NCBI GenBank assembly: GCA_963790575.1
Contig: CAWBPD010000034.1
Coordinates: forward strand, 231,235-295,234
DNA length: 64,000 nucleotides
Direction of reading: 5' to 3'
Source of the DNA: CAVTSA01 sp963790575
Lineage (GTDB): Bacteria; Chloroflexota; Dormibacteria; Dormibacterales; Dormibacteraceae
The notes beneath the pieces are model-generated. The model saw nothing but the letters and a program-made list of their open reading frames with translations. It searched no databases and was not told where the DNA came from. Positions 16,814 through 25,732 of the stretch are shown here, in pieces; the stretch's first letter is position 1, and the number at the start of each line of letters is the position of its first letter. A program made the position numbers and the translations under genes.

Positions 16814-17950
16814 GTGGGTTCACGCGAACCGATCCAGGGGCAGCGCGGGGGCACCGTGCTGGGTCCTCGCAACGAGGCGGTGCAGCGACAACATCCCGAC
16901 CTGCTGGCCCCCGCCCCCACCGACCACGGAACCCTTCCCAACCTCAAGTTCGCGTTCGACCAGACCCATACCCGCCTTGAGGTGGGTGGCTGGTCGCGCG
17001 AGGTGACGGTGCGCGAACTGCCCGTGGCCACCACCCTGGCGGCGGTCAACATGCGGCTGAACCCAGGTGGTGTCCGCGAGCTGCACTGGCACAAACAAGC
17101 CGAGTGGGCGTACGTCCTCGAGGGGCGCGTCCGGGTCACCGCGGTGGACGCCGGTGGCCGCGACTTCGTGGATGAGGTCGAGCGCGGTGACCTTTGGTAT
17201 TTCCCGGCCGGAATCCCCCACTCCCTACAGGGGGTGGGCCCGGACGGAGCGGAGTTCCTCCTCGTCTTCGACGACGGGGAGTTCTCGGAGAACTCCACCT
17301 TCCTGCTCACCGACTGGGTGGCCCACACCCCGCGGGCCGTCCTCGCCCGCCACGTGGAGACCGGCGAGGAGCAGCTGCGCGACCTTCCTGGGCGCGAGAA
17401 ATACATCTTCGCCGGGCCCCCGCCGGGACCACTCGAAGCGGAGCGTATGCCAGGCCCAGCGGGGACCGTTCCACACCCCTTCACCCACCGCCTCCACGAC
17501 GAGCCGCCGCTTAAGAGCCCGGGGGGACGGGTCTGGGTCGTCGACGCGACGGATTTTCCGGTCTCCACCACGGTGGCGGCCGCCCTGGTCGAGGTGGAAC
17601 CGGGCGGGATGCGCGAGCTGCACTGGCATCCCACCACGGACGAGTGGCAGTACTACCTGAGCGGGTCGGCCCGGATGGGCGTCTTCGCCGCCGAAGGTAA
17701 GGCTGGGACGTTCGACTACCAGGCGGGGGACGTCGGCTACGTGCCCTTCCCGATGGGCCACTACGTCGAGAACACCGGCGACGGCACCCTGCGGTACCTG
17801 GAGCTGTTTCGGAGCTCGAAGTTCGCCGATCTCTCCCTCCGTCAGTGGCTGACGCTGACGCCGGAGCCATTGGTCCGCGCCCACCTGGGAGCCAGCGCCG
17901 CGGCGCTGCTGGCCAGGCTGCCGAGGGAGAAGAGGCAAACGCTGGCTTGA
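16814..17950 (+). CDS. oxdC: Oxalate-decarboxylase-type bicupin
   Basis: 378 residues with two cupin domains. The N-terminal metal site is GVRELHWHKQAEWAYVLEG plus FPAGIPHSLQG; the C-terminal site is GMRELHWHPTTDEWQYYLSG plus PMGHYVEN, each giving the three His and one Glu that bind Mn. Between them FSENSTFLLTDW contains SENST, the active-site lid that distinguishes oxalate decarboxylase from oxalate oxidase. The enzyme converts oxalate to formate and CO2. No signal peptide is obvious, so it is probably cytosolic. The start is a GTG; an ATG at 16809 is in another frame. Confidence 0.9.
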   Translation: MGSREPIQGQRGGTVLGPRNEAVQRQHPDLLAPAPTDHGTLPNLKFAFDQTHTRLEVGGWSREVTVRELPVATTLAAVNMRLNPGGVRELHWHKQAEWAYVLEGRVRVTAVDAGGRDFVDEVERGDLWYFPAGIPHSLQGVGPDGAEFLLVFDDGEFSENSTFLLTDWVAHTPRAVLARHVETGEEQLRDLPGREKYIFAGPPPGPLEAERMPGPAGTVPHPFTHRLHDEPPLKSPGGRVWVVDATDFPVSTTVAAALVEVEPGGMRELHWHPTTDEWQYYLSGSARMGVFAAEGKAGTFDYQAGDVGYVPFPMGHYVENTGDGTLRYLELFRSSKFADLSLRQWLTLTPEPLVRAHLGASAAALLARLPREKRQTLA

Positions 17951-17989
17951 GGGTCCCCGCTCGACGGTGTCCCGCGGTTGGGACGCTGG

Positions 17990-19450
17990 TCAGCTCCTGC
18001 CCCGGGCGCGAAGCACTGCCAGCGCCCCCGCTCCGACCGCTACCCCGGCGGCCGCCACCAGTGCCTTGCGCCCGGCGGTCGACGCCGGCTCTGGCGGCGC
18101 TCCCGCCGAGGACCGGTAGCGCTCCTCGGGCGTCGAGTCCGGCTCCGAGGCTCCAGCGCCACGATCGGCGGCGGCCAGGTGCAGCACCTCCGCCAGGTGC
18201 AGCGCGTGCCGCTCGGTCAGGTGCTCCACCTGAGACCGGCAGCTGAAGCCGTCGGCGACCACGATCGTCCCCGCGCCGGCACCTCTGACCTCAGGAGCGA
18301 GGACCCGCTCGCCCGCCCGCACCGAGATCTCGTACTTCTCGCCCGCCTCGTAGCCGAAGGACCCCGCGACGCCGCAGCAACCGGTGTCCGGCGTCTGCAC
18401 CTCCAGCCCCAGGCGGCGCAACAGCCGCACATCGGAGTCCACGCCCCACACCGCCTTCTGGTGACAGTGGCCGTGGAAGAGTGCCTGCCCCGCCAGGTGC
18501 GGCGGCTCGAAGCCGTCACGCTGGAGCAGGAACTCCGCCAGCGAGCGGGTCTGGGTGCGCAGCCGCCGGGCGTCGGCGTCGTGTGGAAGCAGCTCCACCA
18601 GCTCGTCGCGAAACGTGGCCAGGCAGCTGGGCTCCAGGCCCACCAGCGGCACGCCTGCCCGGATCGCGGGGCGCAGCTCCTCCACCACGCGCTCCAGGAG
18701 GCGGCGGGCGCGGTCGACCATTCCGTAGTCGAAGAGTGGGCGGCCGCAGCAGAGCCGGGCCTGGGGCACGATCACCTGGCAGCCCGCGCGCTCGAGCACC
18801 TCGGTCGCCGCGATCGCGGTCTCCGGGTGAAAGTGGTCGTTGAAGGTGTCCGGCCAGAGGATCACCGGGTCGCCGTGCGGCCGCCGCGTGCCACCGCGCC
18901 GCTGGTACCACTGCTTGAACGTCATGCGGGCGAAGGGAGGCGGCGTGCGGTGTGGGCTGAGCCCCATCACGCGCCGGCCCAGCGGACCCAGGACCGGCAT
19001 CGTGAGCGCGCTGTTGGCAAGGCCGGGAGCGTGCTCGGCGAGCGCCGCCCAGTACATGATCAACCCCATCGCGTAGGCAGGCGCCGGCCGTAGACGACCT
19101 TCGTAGTAGTGCGAGAGGAACTCGGCCTTGTAGGTCGCCATGTCCACCTGCACCGGGCAGTCGCCCTTGCAGCCCTTGCAGGCGAGACAGAGGTCGAGCG
19201 CCTCGTGCACCCCCTCGTCCCGCCACGGCCCAAGCGGCAGCACCTCCGCCAGCACGCCCATCTGGTCGTAGATCTCCAGGGTGCGCGCGTGGGTGGCCAG
19301 CGCCCGGCTGGTTACCGAGGGTCCGGCTGCCTCGTCCACCACCCGCACCCGGACGCCGCGCCGGGCCAGTTCGTGGGCCGCGGTCAGGCCGGCCGGCCCG
19401 GCGCCGGCCACCAGGACCTCGGGACCGCTGGCGGCCGTACGGTCAGACAT
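17990..19450 (-). CDS. Chimeric ORF: aromatic hydroxylase N-terminus joined to Fe-S oxidase C-terminus
   Basis: 486 residues in one frame. Residues 1-70 or so are the start of a FAD-dependent aromatic polyketide hydroxylase: VLVAGAGPAGLTAAHELARR and THARTLEIYDQMGVLAEVLP. From about residue 75 the protein becomes the C-terminal half of a large FAD/Fe-S oxidase of the GlcD-GlpC type: LDLCLACKGCKGDCPVQVDM (cysteine cluster), PQARLCCGRPLFDYGM and DTGCCGVAGSFGYEA (CCG domains), ending in a hydrophobic helix. Each part lacks its other half. The hydroxylase start overlaps the aromatase/cyclase stop (ATGTCTGA), so that end belongs to the polyketide operon. The breakpoint lies near 19225-19240. It is either a recombination product or a misassembly; the fused product is unlikely to work. 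Confidence 0.9.
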   Translation of the reverse strand: MSDRTAASGPEVLVAGAGPAGLTAAHELARRGVRVRVVDEAAGPSVTSRALATHARTLEIYDQMGVLAEVLPLGPWRDEGVHEALDLCLACKGCKGDCPVQVDMATYKAEFLSHYYEGRLRPAPAYAMGLIMYWAALAEHAPGLANSALTMPVLGPLGRRVMGLSPHRTPPPFARMTFKQWYQRRGGTRRPHGDPVILWPDTFNDHFHPETAIAATEVLERAGCQVIVPQARLCCGRPLFDYGMVDRARRLLERVVEELRPAIRAGVPLVGLEPSCLATFRDELVELLPHDADARRLRTQTRSLAEFLLQRDGFEPPHLAGQALFHGHCHQKAVWGVDSDVRLLRRLGLEVQTPDTGCCGVAGSFGYEAGEKYEISVRAGERVLAPEVRGAGAGTIVVADGFSCRSQVEHLTERHALHLAEVLHLAAADRGAGASEPDSTPEERYRSSAGAPPEPASTAGRKALVAAAGVAVGAGALAVLRARGRS

Positions 19451-20408
19451 GGCTGGCCTGCGCGAAGTGTTTCGCGTGGTCCAGCGTGGCCCGGCTGTTG
19501 GTTCCTATCGCGGTGCGCACGAACTCCCCGGCCGAGGCCACGGTGGCCGACGGGCCAAGCACCGTCGCGATCGCGGGCTCGTTCAGTGTGACCGTGTGCC
19601 GTGCGGTCACCCGCACGGCACCCTCGCCCGAGGGCTCGATCAGCCACTCGCCGGTATGGCTGGTGAGGAGCGCGGGTGTGACAAGCTGCTTGTAGACGAT
19701 GCGGCGGTCAGGGAAACAGACCCGTGCCGAACGGGTCACGTGCGTCGAGCCGTCCGCCGCTCGCGTGGTCATCGACATGAGTTGCAGGTCCGGGCTGTCC
19801 TCGCGCATGTCGAGGCCGGCGACGTGCGGGAGCCGGGTCGGCCACTGACCGGCGTCTCGCAGGAAGTCGTAGACGCGTTCGGCGCTGCCGCACACGTCCG
19901 TCGCGTCCTCGAAGGAGAACGTCAGGCTGTCCCATCCACCCGGGCGCTCGGCTAGGTCCTTGATGCCCGCCAGCTCGGACCTGCTGTTGCGTTCTGTGGC
20001 CGTCGCGATCCACGCCCTGCCGCCCGGGTCGCCGTCAAGCGCGTCGAAGAAGTGGGTGAGCGTGAGCGAGCAGCCGTCGCCGGGGCCAGAGCGGACCTCC
20101 CAGGTACCGGCCATGAACGCCACCGGTGGCGTCGGCGTTTCCTGCGCGAACTCCACCCGCAGTGCGCCCGGGCCAAGCCGTCGCCGCGAGGTCCACGTCT
20201 TGATCTCGTCGTTGGCCATCGCCCAGATCCGCAGGTGTTCCTCGTCGGGCCCGAGTTCGGTGCGCTCGACGTGAATATTCGGCGGGAAGCACTGCGGCCA
20301 CCGAACGGCGTCGGCCACAATGCCGTAAACCACCTCGGCTGGCGCTTTGATAGTGACCTTGTGCTCGGTGGTGGTCTGTCCATGCTGCGACACGCGCGAG
20401 CCTCCCAT
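19443..20408 (-). CDS. Didomain aromatase/cyclase of a type II polyketide pathway
   Basis: 321 residues forming two successive SRPBCC (START-like) domains. The first begins TEHKVTIKAPAEVVYGIVAD and contains WPQCFPPNIHVERTELG; the second begins around ATDVCGSAERVYDFLRDAGQ. This is the length and layout of didomain aromatase/cyclases such as those of actinorhodin-type clusters, which dehydrate and aromatise the first ring of a ketoreduced chain. No ketoreductase is present in the window, so one may lie beyond the breakpoint at 19.23 kb. The gene is translationally coupled to the hydroxylase start and divergent from the SnoaL-like gene. Confidence 0.9.
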   Translation of the reverse strand: MGGSRVSQHGQTTTEHKVTIKAPAEVVYGIVADAVRWPQCFPPNIHVERTELGPDEEHLRIWAMANDEIKTWTSRRRLGPGALRVEFAQETPTPPVAFMAGTWEVRSGPGDGCSLTLTHFFDALDGDPGGRAWIATATERNSRSELAGIKDLAERPGGWDSLTFSFEDATDVCGSAERVYDFLRDAGQWPTRLPHVAGLDMREDSPDLQLMSMTTRAADGSTHVTRSARVCFPDRRIVYKQLVTPALLTSHTGEWLIEPSGEGAVRVTARHTVTLNEPAIATVLGPSATVASAGEFVRTAIGTNSRATLDHAKHFAQASHV

Positions 20409-20571
20409 GGGGTTTGGGTGCGCCTCTTCGGCCGGGCACGACTACAGGCTCATGCATATCGCTTGACTTACGCCGGAACGCGGCTCGAAGGCGCCGGTGC
20501 GGCGACTCCACCGTGGCTTGAGCGGGACATGCCAGGCTGACCACGTCCGTCCGCGACCGAAGGGGAGAGCC

Positions 20572-21003
20572 ATGCCAGCGGCCGACCAGAGGGTCTACGA
20601 GCAGGTCCAGCGCTTCTACGCTCGGCAGATGCGTTGCCTCGACGAGGGCAAGGTCACCGAATGGGCAGCGACGTTCACGGCGGACGGAGTATTCGCGGCC
20701 AACGCGCACCCCGAGCCGTTCCGCGGCAGGGAGGCCATCGAGGTCGGCGCGCGGAAGGCGGCTGAACAACTGGCCGCTGACGGCATCCAGCGGCGGCACT
20801 GGCTGGGCATGCTGGAGGTGCTTGATCAGCCTGACGGCACGCTCATAGCGCGCAGCTACGCGCTGATCGTTAGCACCCCGGCCGGGGGCCAGGCCAGCGT
20901 CCACCTCAGTACGACATGCGATGACGTCCTGGTGCGGGATGAAGACCAGTTGCTGGTGAGCAGCCGTCAGGTCCGCCGCGACGACCTGCCAGGGCAGCGC
21001 TGA
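20572..21003 (+). CDS. SnoaL/NTF2-like polyketide tailoring protein
   Basis: 143 residues after an AGGGGAGAG ribosome binding site. The alpha+beta cone fold of the NTF2 superfamily is suggested by YEQVQRFYARQMRCLDEGKV, FTADGVFAANAHPEPFRGRE and the C-terminal strands SYALIVSTPAGGQASVHLST. Members in type II clusters act as cyclases (SnoaL type) or as ring-hydroxylating helpers (SnoaL2 type); which applies cannot be told. It lies 3 bp before the acyl-CoA ligase gene, so the two are cotranscribed. Confidence 0.75.
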   Translation: MPAADQRVYEQVQRFYARQMRCLDEGKVTEWAATFTADGVFAANAHPEPFRGREAIEVGARKAAEQLAADGIQRRHWLGMLEVLDQPDGTLIARSYALIVSTPAGGQASVHLSTTCDDVLVRDEDQLLVSSRQVRRDDLPGQR

Positions 21004-21006
21004 CCG

Positions 21007-22602
21007 ATGGGGCCGACGCAGAGCCCCCCGGCCCTCGCCCGCGTCGACGAACTGCTCAGCCGGGCAGCGGCGCGCCGCCCGGATGCGGTCGCGCTGCGCG
21101 GCGCGGACGGCGCCGAGCTGACCTATGCCGCGTTCGACAACCAGGTGTCGGCCTGCGCCGCCGCCCTGCGCGAAGTGGCAGGCGGGCCTGATGCTGTCGT
21201 CGCCCTCGGTGCCGTCCTCGATCCCGCGTTCGCGGTCGCGTTCTTCGGCATCGCCCGCTCGGGTAACATCACCGCGGTGGTGGGGCCGCTGCTGCGCGAA
21301 GATGGGCTGGCCCATGTCATCGGCACGGCGGGCGCGACCGCGGCCATCGTGTCCCCGGCGATGTACCCGCTCGTCGCGCGGGTGGCTGGCAGGCTCCCGG
21401 CGCTCCGCACGATCGTGCTGACCAGCCGGGGCGAGCAAGACAGCGGCGAAGCCTCCCATCTGCCAGTGCTCGGCGAGCTGATCGCGCCGGGCCCCGCGGC
21501 CCCGGCGGCGCACGCGGACCCAGCCAGCCCGGACCGTGTGGCCTGCGTGCAGTTCACTAACGGCACGACCGGCCCACCCAAAGGGGTGCGGCTCACCCAT
21601 GGCAACCTGACCGTCAACGCCATGCAGACCGCCTGGGCCCATCAGCTCAGTGAGTCGTCAGTGCTGCTCAACGCCTTGCCGATTTTCCACACGATGCACC
21701 TCACGGCCAGCGTGGCCGCCGCGGCTACGCAGGTGCTCGCCGCCCCTGGGGATCCCGTGGCGGCGGTCAGGCTGGCCGCCACGGTTCGCGCGACCCACTA
21801 CTACAGCCTGCCTGTCCTGCTCGCCCGGCTGGCCGCCGACCCACGGCTGGCCGACTTGCGCGCACCGTCGCTGCGCGGGATCCTCTCCGGTGGGTCGGCA
21901 CTTCAGCCGGAGGTGAGGCAGGCGCTCGCAGCGCACTTCGGCGTACCCGTCGTTCAAGGTTACGGCCTAGCCGAGGCATCGCCGCTGACCCACTGCGACC
22001 TGCTGGCCGCACCACGGCCAGGCTCCTGCGGCCCCGCGGTCGCTGGCACGGAGTGCCGGATCGTCGACGTGGACACCGGGACGGCGCTGCCGCCAGGCGC
22101 CAAGGGGGAGATCCAGGTCCGAGGCCCGCAGCTCATGCTCGGTTACCTGAGGCGCGAACGGTCACTGGACCTCGCGCCGGGCGGGTGGCTGCGCACCGGC
22201 GACGTCGGTTACTGCGACCAGGACGGTTACCTGTTCCTCGTCGACCGGATCAAGGACGTGTTCAAGTGCGACAACTATCTGGTGTCTCCCTCGCAGATCG
22301 AAGCTGTCCTGCGTCAGCACCCGATGGTCGCCGACTGTGCCGTGGTGGATGAGCCGGACGAGCTGAGCGGCGCAGTGGCCTGCGGCGTGGTGGTGCCCGC
22401 GGCCGATGGGCTTCAGCCGCGGGAACTGATTGACTTCGTTGCGGCCCGGCTGCCCTACTACGAGCAGGTGCGCCGGATCGAGGTCGTCGATGCACTTCCG
22501 CGTACTGCTAACGGCGGCAAGGTGCTGCGGCGCGAGCTGCGGGAGCGGCTGCGGGCGGGCGGCCCGGTGACGCGGGCCACCGCGCCGACGGCCGGGAAAT
22601 GA
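21007..22602 (+). CDS. Acyl-CoA ligase / AMP-dependent synthetase
   Basis: 531 residues, ANL superfamily. The phosphate loop is FTNGTTGPPKGVRLTH, the core motif VQGYGLAEASPLTHCD, the hinge region WLRTGDVGYCDQDGYLFLVD, and the C-terminal catalytic Lys lies in LPRTANGGKVLRREL. It would adenylate a carboxylic acid and transfer it to CoA or to a carrier protein. In a polyketide cluster that carries its own leucine-type chain elongation genes, activation of a branched or modified starter acid is a plausible role. It converges with the ACP gene (49 bp between stops). Confidence 0.92.
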   Translation: MGPTQSPPALARVDELLSRAAARRPDAVALRGADGAELTYAAFDNQVSACAAALREVAGGPDAVVALGAVLDPAFAVAFFGIARSGNITAVVGPLLREDGLAHVIGTAGATAAIVSPAMYPLVARVAGRLPALRTIVLTSRGEQDSGEASHLPVLGELIAPGPAAPAAHADPASPDRVACVQFTNGTTGPPKGVRLTHGNLTVNAMQTAWAHQLSESSVLLNALPIFHTMHLTASVAAAATQVLAAPGDPVAAVRLAATVRATHYYSLPVLLARLAADPRLADLRAPSLRGILSGGSALQPEVRQALAAHFGVPVVQGYGLAEASPLTHCDLLAAPRPGSCGPAVAGTECRIVDVDTGTALPPGAKGEIQVRGPQLMLGYLRRERSLDLAPGGWLRTGDVGYCDQDGYLFLVDRIKDVFKCDNYLVSPSQIEAVLRQHPMVADCAVVDEPDELSGAVACGVVVPAADGLQPRELIDFVAARLPYYEQVRRIEVVDALPRTANGGKVLRRELRERLRAGGPVTRATAPTAGK

Positions 22603-22650
22603 CGCGGGCCCCGGCGCGCTGGGTCGCGCCGGGGCCCGCACGGCACCGTG

Positions 22651-22908
22651 TCACCCGGTGCCCGCCAGGGCGTCATTCACAAGCATGACGAGCTCGGCAG
22701 GGGTCTGCACCATGCCGACCACGTTGTCGCCGAGCCGAATCTCGTAGTCACGCTCGATCCGGCCCACCGTGTTGAACAGCGCCAGCGAGTCGTACCCGAG
22801 GTCATCGAACCCGATGTTGGCGATGTCGCCGGTCATGTCTACGGACTCGTCCACGCCCGCGCACTCATGCAGCAGGGTGACGAGCTCATTAAGGGTTAGC
22901 AGGGTCAT
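22651..22908 (-). CDS. Type II polyketide acyl carrier protein
   Basis: 85 residues. The phosphopantetheine attachment serine is in FDDLGYDSLALFNTVGRIE, the classical DSL motif of type II ACPs, preceded by NIGFDD. It carries the growing poly-beta-keto chain. The ATG lies 20 bp inside the end of the chain-length-factor gene, so KS, CLF and ACP form one translationally coupled minimal-PKS operon. The product must be activated by a phosphopantetheinyl transferase, of which one frame-disrupted copy lies at 40.3 kb. Confidence 0.95.
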   Translation of the reverse strand: MTLLTLNELVTLLHECAGVDESVDMTGDIANIGFDDLGYDSLALFNTVGRIERDYEIRLGDNVVGMVQTPAELVMLVNDALAGTG

Positions 22909-24205
22909 CGGTATCCTCCTCTTTCCTGGTGCTTGCTGGGAGCCTGCGTATGGCTAGGGCTGAGTTGAACCCGCCCTGGCCCCGCGCAACGATCAGGGCG
23001 CTGGTCAGGGCGGCCGGCTGCGGGCTGTCGCGCACCAGGTCGATGAGCTGGCCGTAGGCGGGGACAGTGATGTTGATGGCGGGCGGTATGACCGAGTACC
23101 GCATCGCGAGCAGCGCTGTCGCTACATCGAGCGCTGCGCCCCCGGCCAGCAGCCTGCCGGTCATGGTCTTGGGCGCCGCTACCGGCACCCTACGGGCCCC
23201 GAATACGGTGGCGATCATCTCGGCCTCCGCCCGGTCCAGCTCTGGCACTCCCGCGGCGTCGGCGAACACCACATCCACATCACCTGGCCGCATCTCGGCG
23301 TCGGCAAGCGCGAGTTCGACCGCGCGCTCCAGCCCGGCGGGCGTGCCGTAGCCGTCACGGGCGTCAAAGGTCGCCGCGTATCCGGCCAGCTCGCCGTAAC
23401 CGGTGCCCGCACCGCGCTCATGCGCGTGCACTTCATCCTCGACGATCAGCAGGGCACCGCCCTCGCCTGGCACGTGCCCGCACGCACCCGCGTCAAAAGG
23501 CTGGTAGGCCTGGCGCGGGTCGTCGCGAGTACTCAGGCGGCCGGAACGCAGCAGGCACAGCCAGCCCCATGGGCATAGCGAGCCATCGACCGCGCCGGCG
23601 ACCATCAGCGCGGTGTCACGCCGTACCTGCCGCCGGGCCATGGCCAGTACGTCCAGCCCGCCGGCCTGCTCGGAGATGATCGCCCCGCCCGGCCCGTGCA
23701 GTTGGTGGCGGATTGACACCTGCCCGGAATTAACTGGGTAGAACCACGCAAATGACTGATAGGCGCTGACGTACTCGCTGCCTTTGCTCCACAGGTTCGC
23801 CAGCTCTCGCTGTCCGAACTCAAAGCCGCCAGCCGAGGCCGCCGTGACCACGCCCGCGGCGAAGTCCGGCAGTTCTCGCGGGTTGACCTTGGCGTCGCTG
23901 AGCGCTTCGTCCGCGGCGAACAGGCTGGCCTGCGTCACCCGGTCGGTCTGCGGCAGCAGTCGGCTTGGCAGCGGCGGGGCCGTGTCGAGGCGCAGCTCCG
24001 CCGCGAGCTGCGTCGGGTATCCCGCGGGATCGAATCTGGTGAGGCGGGCAATTGCACTGGCGCCGCGCAGTGTGGCGTCCCAGTAGGCTCGCTGGCCCAG
24101 ACCGGTGGGGGCGGCGATGCCGATTCCGGTGATGACCGCCCGTCCCGGGTGGCGGCCACCGCCGTGGACGGGTGCCTGCGCCTGGGCCTGCCCAAGGATG
24201 CTCAT
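22889..24205 (-). CDS. Ketosynthase beta / chain length factor
   Basis: 438 residues with the thiolase-like fold of KAS proteins (AVITGIGIAAPTGLGQRAYW), but the active-site Cys is replaced by Gln in ISEQAGGLDVLAM, the hallmark of chain length factors. It pairs with the ketosynthase alpha subunit and sets polyketide length. Its ATG overlaps the KS stop by four bases (ATGA), and it overlaps the ACP start by 20 bp. The gating residues that would predict chain length cannot be assigned without an alignment. Confidence 0.95.
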   Translation of the reverse strand: MSILGQAQAQAPVHGGGRHPGRAVITGIGIAAPTGLGQRAYWDATLRGASAIARLTRFDPAGYPTQLAAELRLDTAPPLPSRLLPQTDRVTQASLFAADEALSDAKVNPRELPDFAAGVVTAASAGGFEFGQRELANLWSKGSEYVSAYQSFAWFYPVNSGQVSIRHQLHGPGGAIISEQAGGLDVLAMARRQVRRDTALMVAGAVDGSLCPWGWLCLLRSGRLSTRDDPRQAYQPFDAGACGHVPGEGGALLIVEDEVHAHERGAGTGYGELAGYAATFDARDGYGTPAGLERAVELALADAEMRPGDVDVVFADAAGVPELDRAEAEMIATVFGARRVPVAAPKTMTGRLLAGGAALDVATALLAMRYSVIPPAINITVPAYGQLIDLVRDSPQPAALTSALIVARGQGGFNSALAIRRLPASTRKEEDTDDPANP

Positions 24206-25482
24206 TCGGCGCGCCAGCCCGGCCTGACCAGGACCAGCGCGCTCTGGAATCCGCCGAATCCGCTGGCCACGCTGACCGCCACGTCCACCCGGTGCTGGCG
24301 GGCATGTATCGGGACGTAGTCCAGGTCACATTCCGGGTCGGGCTCGTGCAGGTTCGCTGTGGGCGGTACGACAGAGTGCTCGATGCTGAGCACGCTGGCC
24401 GCAACCTCGATGGCGCCGATCGCGCCGAGTGAGTGGCCGATCATGGACTTGATCGAGCTGACCGGGGTGGCATATGCGTGCTGGCCGAGGCTGAGCTTGA
24501 TCGCTTCGGTCTCGTGCCGGTCGTTCTGCTTGGTGCCCGAGCCGTGGGCGTTGACGTAATCAACGTCGCCAGGACTGACGCGAGCCTGATCGAGCGCACT
24601 GCGGATCGCGTCGGCCATCTCCCGGCCGTCGGCGCGCAGCCCGGTCATGCTGTAGGCGTTACAGCGGGAGGCGTGCCCGGCCAGTTCGGCGTAGATGTGG
24701 GCGCCGCGCCGTCTGGCCGCGCCGACCTCTTCCAGCACCAGCACCGCGGCGCCCTCGCCGAGCACGAAGCCGTTGCGAGTACGGTCGAACGGGCGTGACG
24801 CCGATTCAGGCTCGTCGTTGCGCGCAGTGGTTGCCTTGATGGCATCGAAACAGGCCACCGTGATCGGTGAGATCGCCGCGTCGGAAGCGCCGGCGATCAC
24901 CACGTCGGCCTCGCCGTCCCTGATCAGGGCGGCGGCATGCCCCAGCACGTCGATACCTGACGTGCAGCCGGACGATACCGTGCCAACCGGCCCCTGCGCC
25001 TGCGCCAGCCAGGCAACTTCGGCGGCCAGCGACGACGGGATGAAGTAGTCGTACAGGTAGGGGCTGCCGTGCCGCTCGTCGACCAGCCAGGAGCTGCCCT
25101 CGTCGCTGACGATCGCATACTCGCGGTCCAAGCTAATCGTCATGCCGCAGGCGGTGCCCATCATCACGCCTGTCCTCAGGGGGTCTGCGGTCTCCGTGAC
25201 CTTGCTGTCGTCGAGTGCTTCCCTGGCGGCGACCATGGCCAGCTGGGTTGTCCGGTCCCACTTGCGGATCTCGCGCTGCGACAGCCCGGCCAGCTCCGGG
25301 TCGAAGTCGCACTCGGCGGCCACCCGTGAGCGGAACCCGGCCGCGTTGAACAGTGAGATTTTCCGGGTGGCCGTCCGGCCGGACGTGATCAGCTCCCAGA
25401 ACTGGCCGACGTTCGGACCTCCCGGGGCGACTACCCCCATTCCGGTGACCGCTACCCTGCAGTCGTGCCGCGCTGTGAGCAC
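24202..25482 (-). CDS. Ketosynthase alpha of a type II polyketide synthase
   Basis: 426 residues from a GTG with an ideal GGAGG site five bases upstream; the frame extends further but without homology. The active-site Cys is in GTVSSGCTSGIDVLG, and the catalytic His residues are in VNAHGSGTKQNDRHE and SIKSMIGHSLGAIGAIE. The C-terminus SVASGFGGFQSALVLVRPG is typical. It catalyses the decarboxylative condensations with malonyl-ACP. It is the first gene of the KS-CLF-ACP operon and is divergent from the glycosyltransferase gene with 250 bp between, a likely shared promoter region. Confidence 0.96.
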   Translation of the reverse strand: MLTARHDCRVAVTGMGVVAPGGPNVGQFWELITSGRTATRKISLFNAAGFRSRVAAECDFDPELAGLSQREIRKWDRTTQLAMVAAREALDDSKVTETADPLRTGVMMGTACGMTISLDREYAIVSDEGSSWLVDERHGSPYLYDYFIPSSLAAEVAWLAQAQGPVGTVSSGCTSGIDVLGHAAALIRDGEADVVIAGASDAAISPITVACFDAIKATTARNDEPESASRPFDRTRNGFVLGEGAAVLVLEEVGAARRRGAHIYAELAGHASRCNAYSMTGLRADGREMADAIRSALDQARVSPGDVDYVNAHGSGTKQNDRHETEAIKLSLGQHAYATPVSSIKSMIGHSLGAIGAIEVAASVLSIEHSVVPPTANLHEPDPECDLDYVPIHARQHRVDVAVSVASGFGGFQSALVLVRPGWRAE

Positions 25483-25732
25483 TGCGCCTCCCTCTATCCC
25501 GCGGTGCTGGCCAGTGGTGGCGTGCGGCGGGCCAGTTTCATAGTGGGGGCGATCTCTTGAGACCGCCTCGAAAGACAATGAAGCCGCTCACTGGCCAGGC
25601 TCGCGCTGGCTTGCCGGACTCCAGCCGTACTCCAGCCCGGTGAGCGACCTTGGTTGCACTGCCCCGCGTGGTTGCACTGGCTCGCGGAACGGGGCCGTGG
25701 ACGAGCAAGGGGCGAAGAGGAAGGCGGGCGGG

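Noticed and set aside
19443..19450. Treating the 17990-19450 frame as a normal two-domain enzyme
   Set aside because: The FAD part stops after about 70 residues, before its domain could fold, and the Fe-S part lacks its own flavin half; both families are known only as separate proteins.
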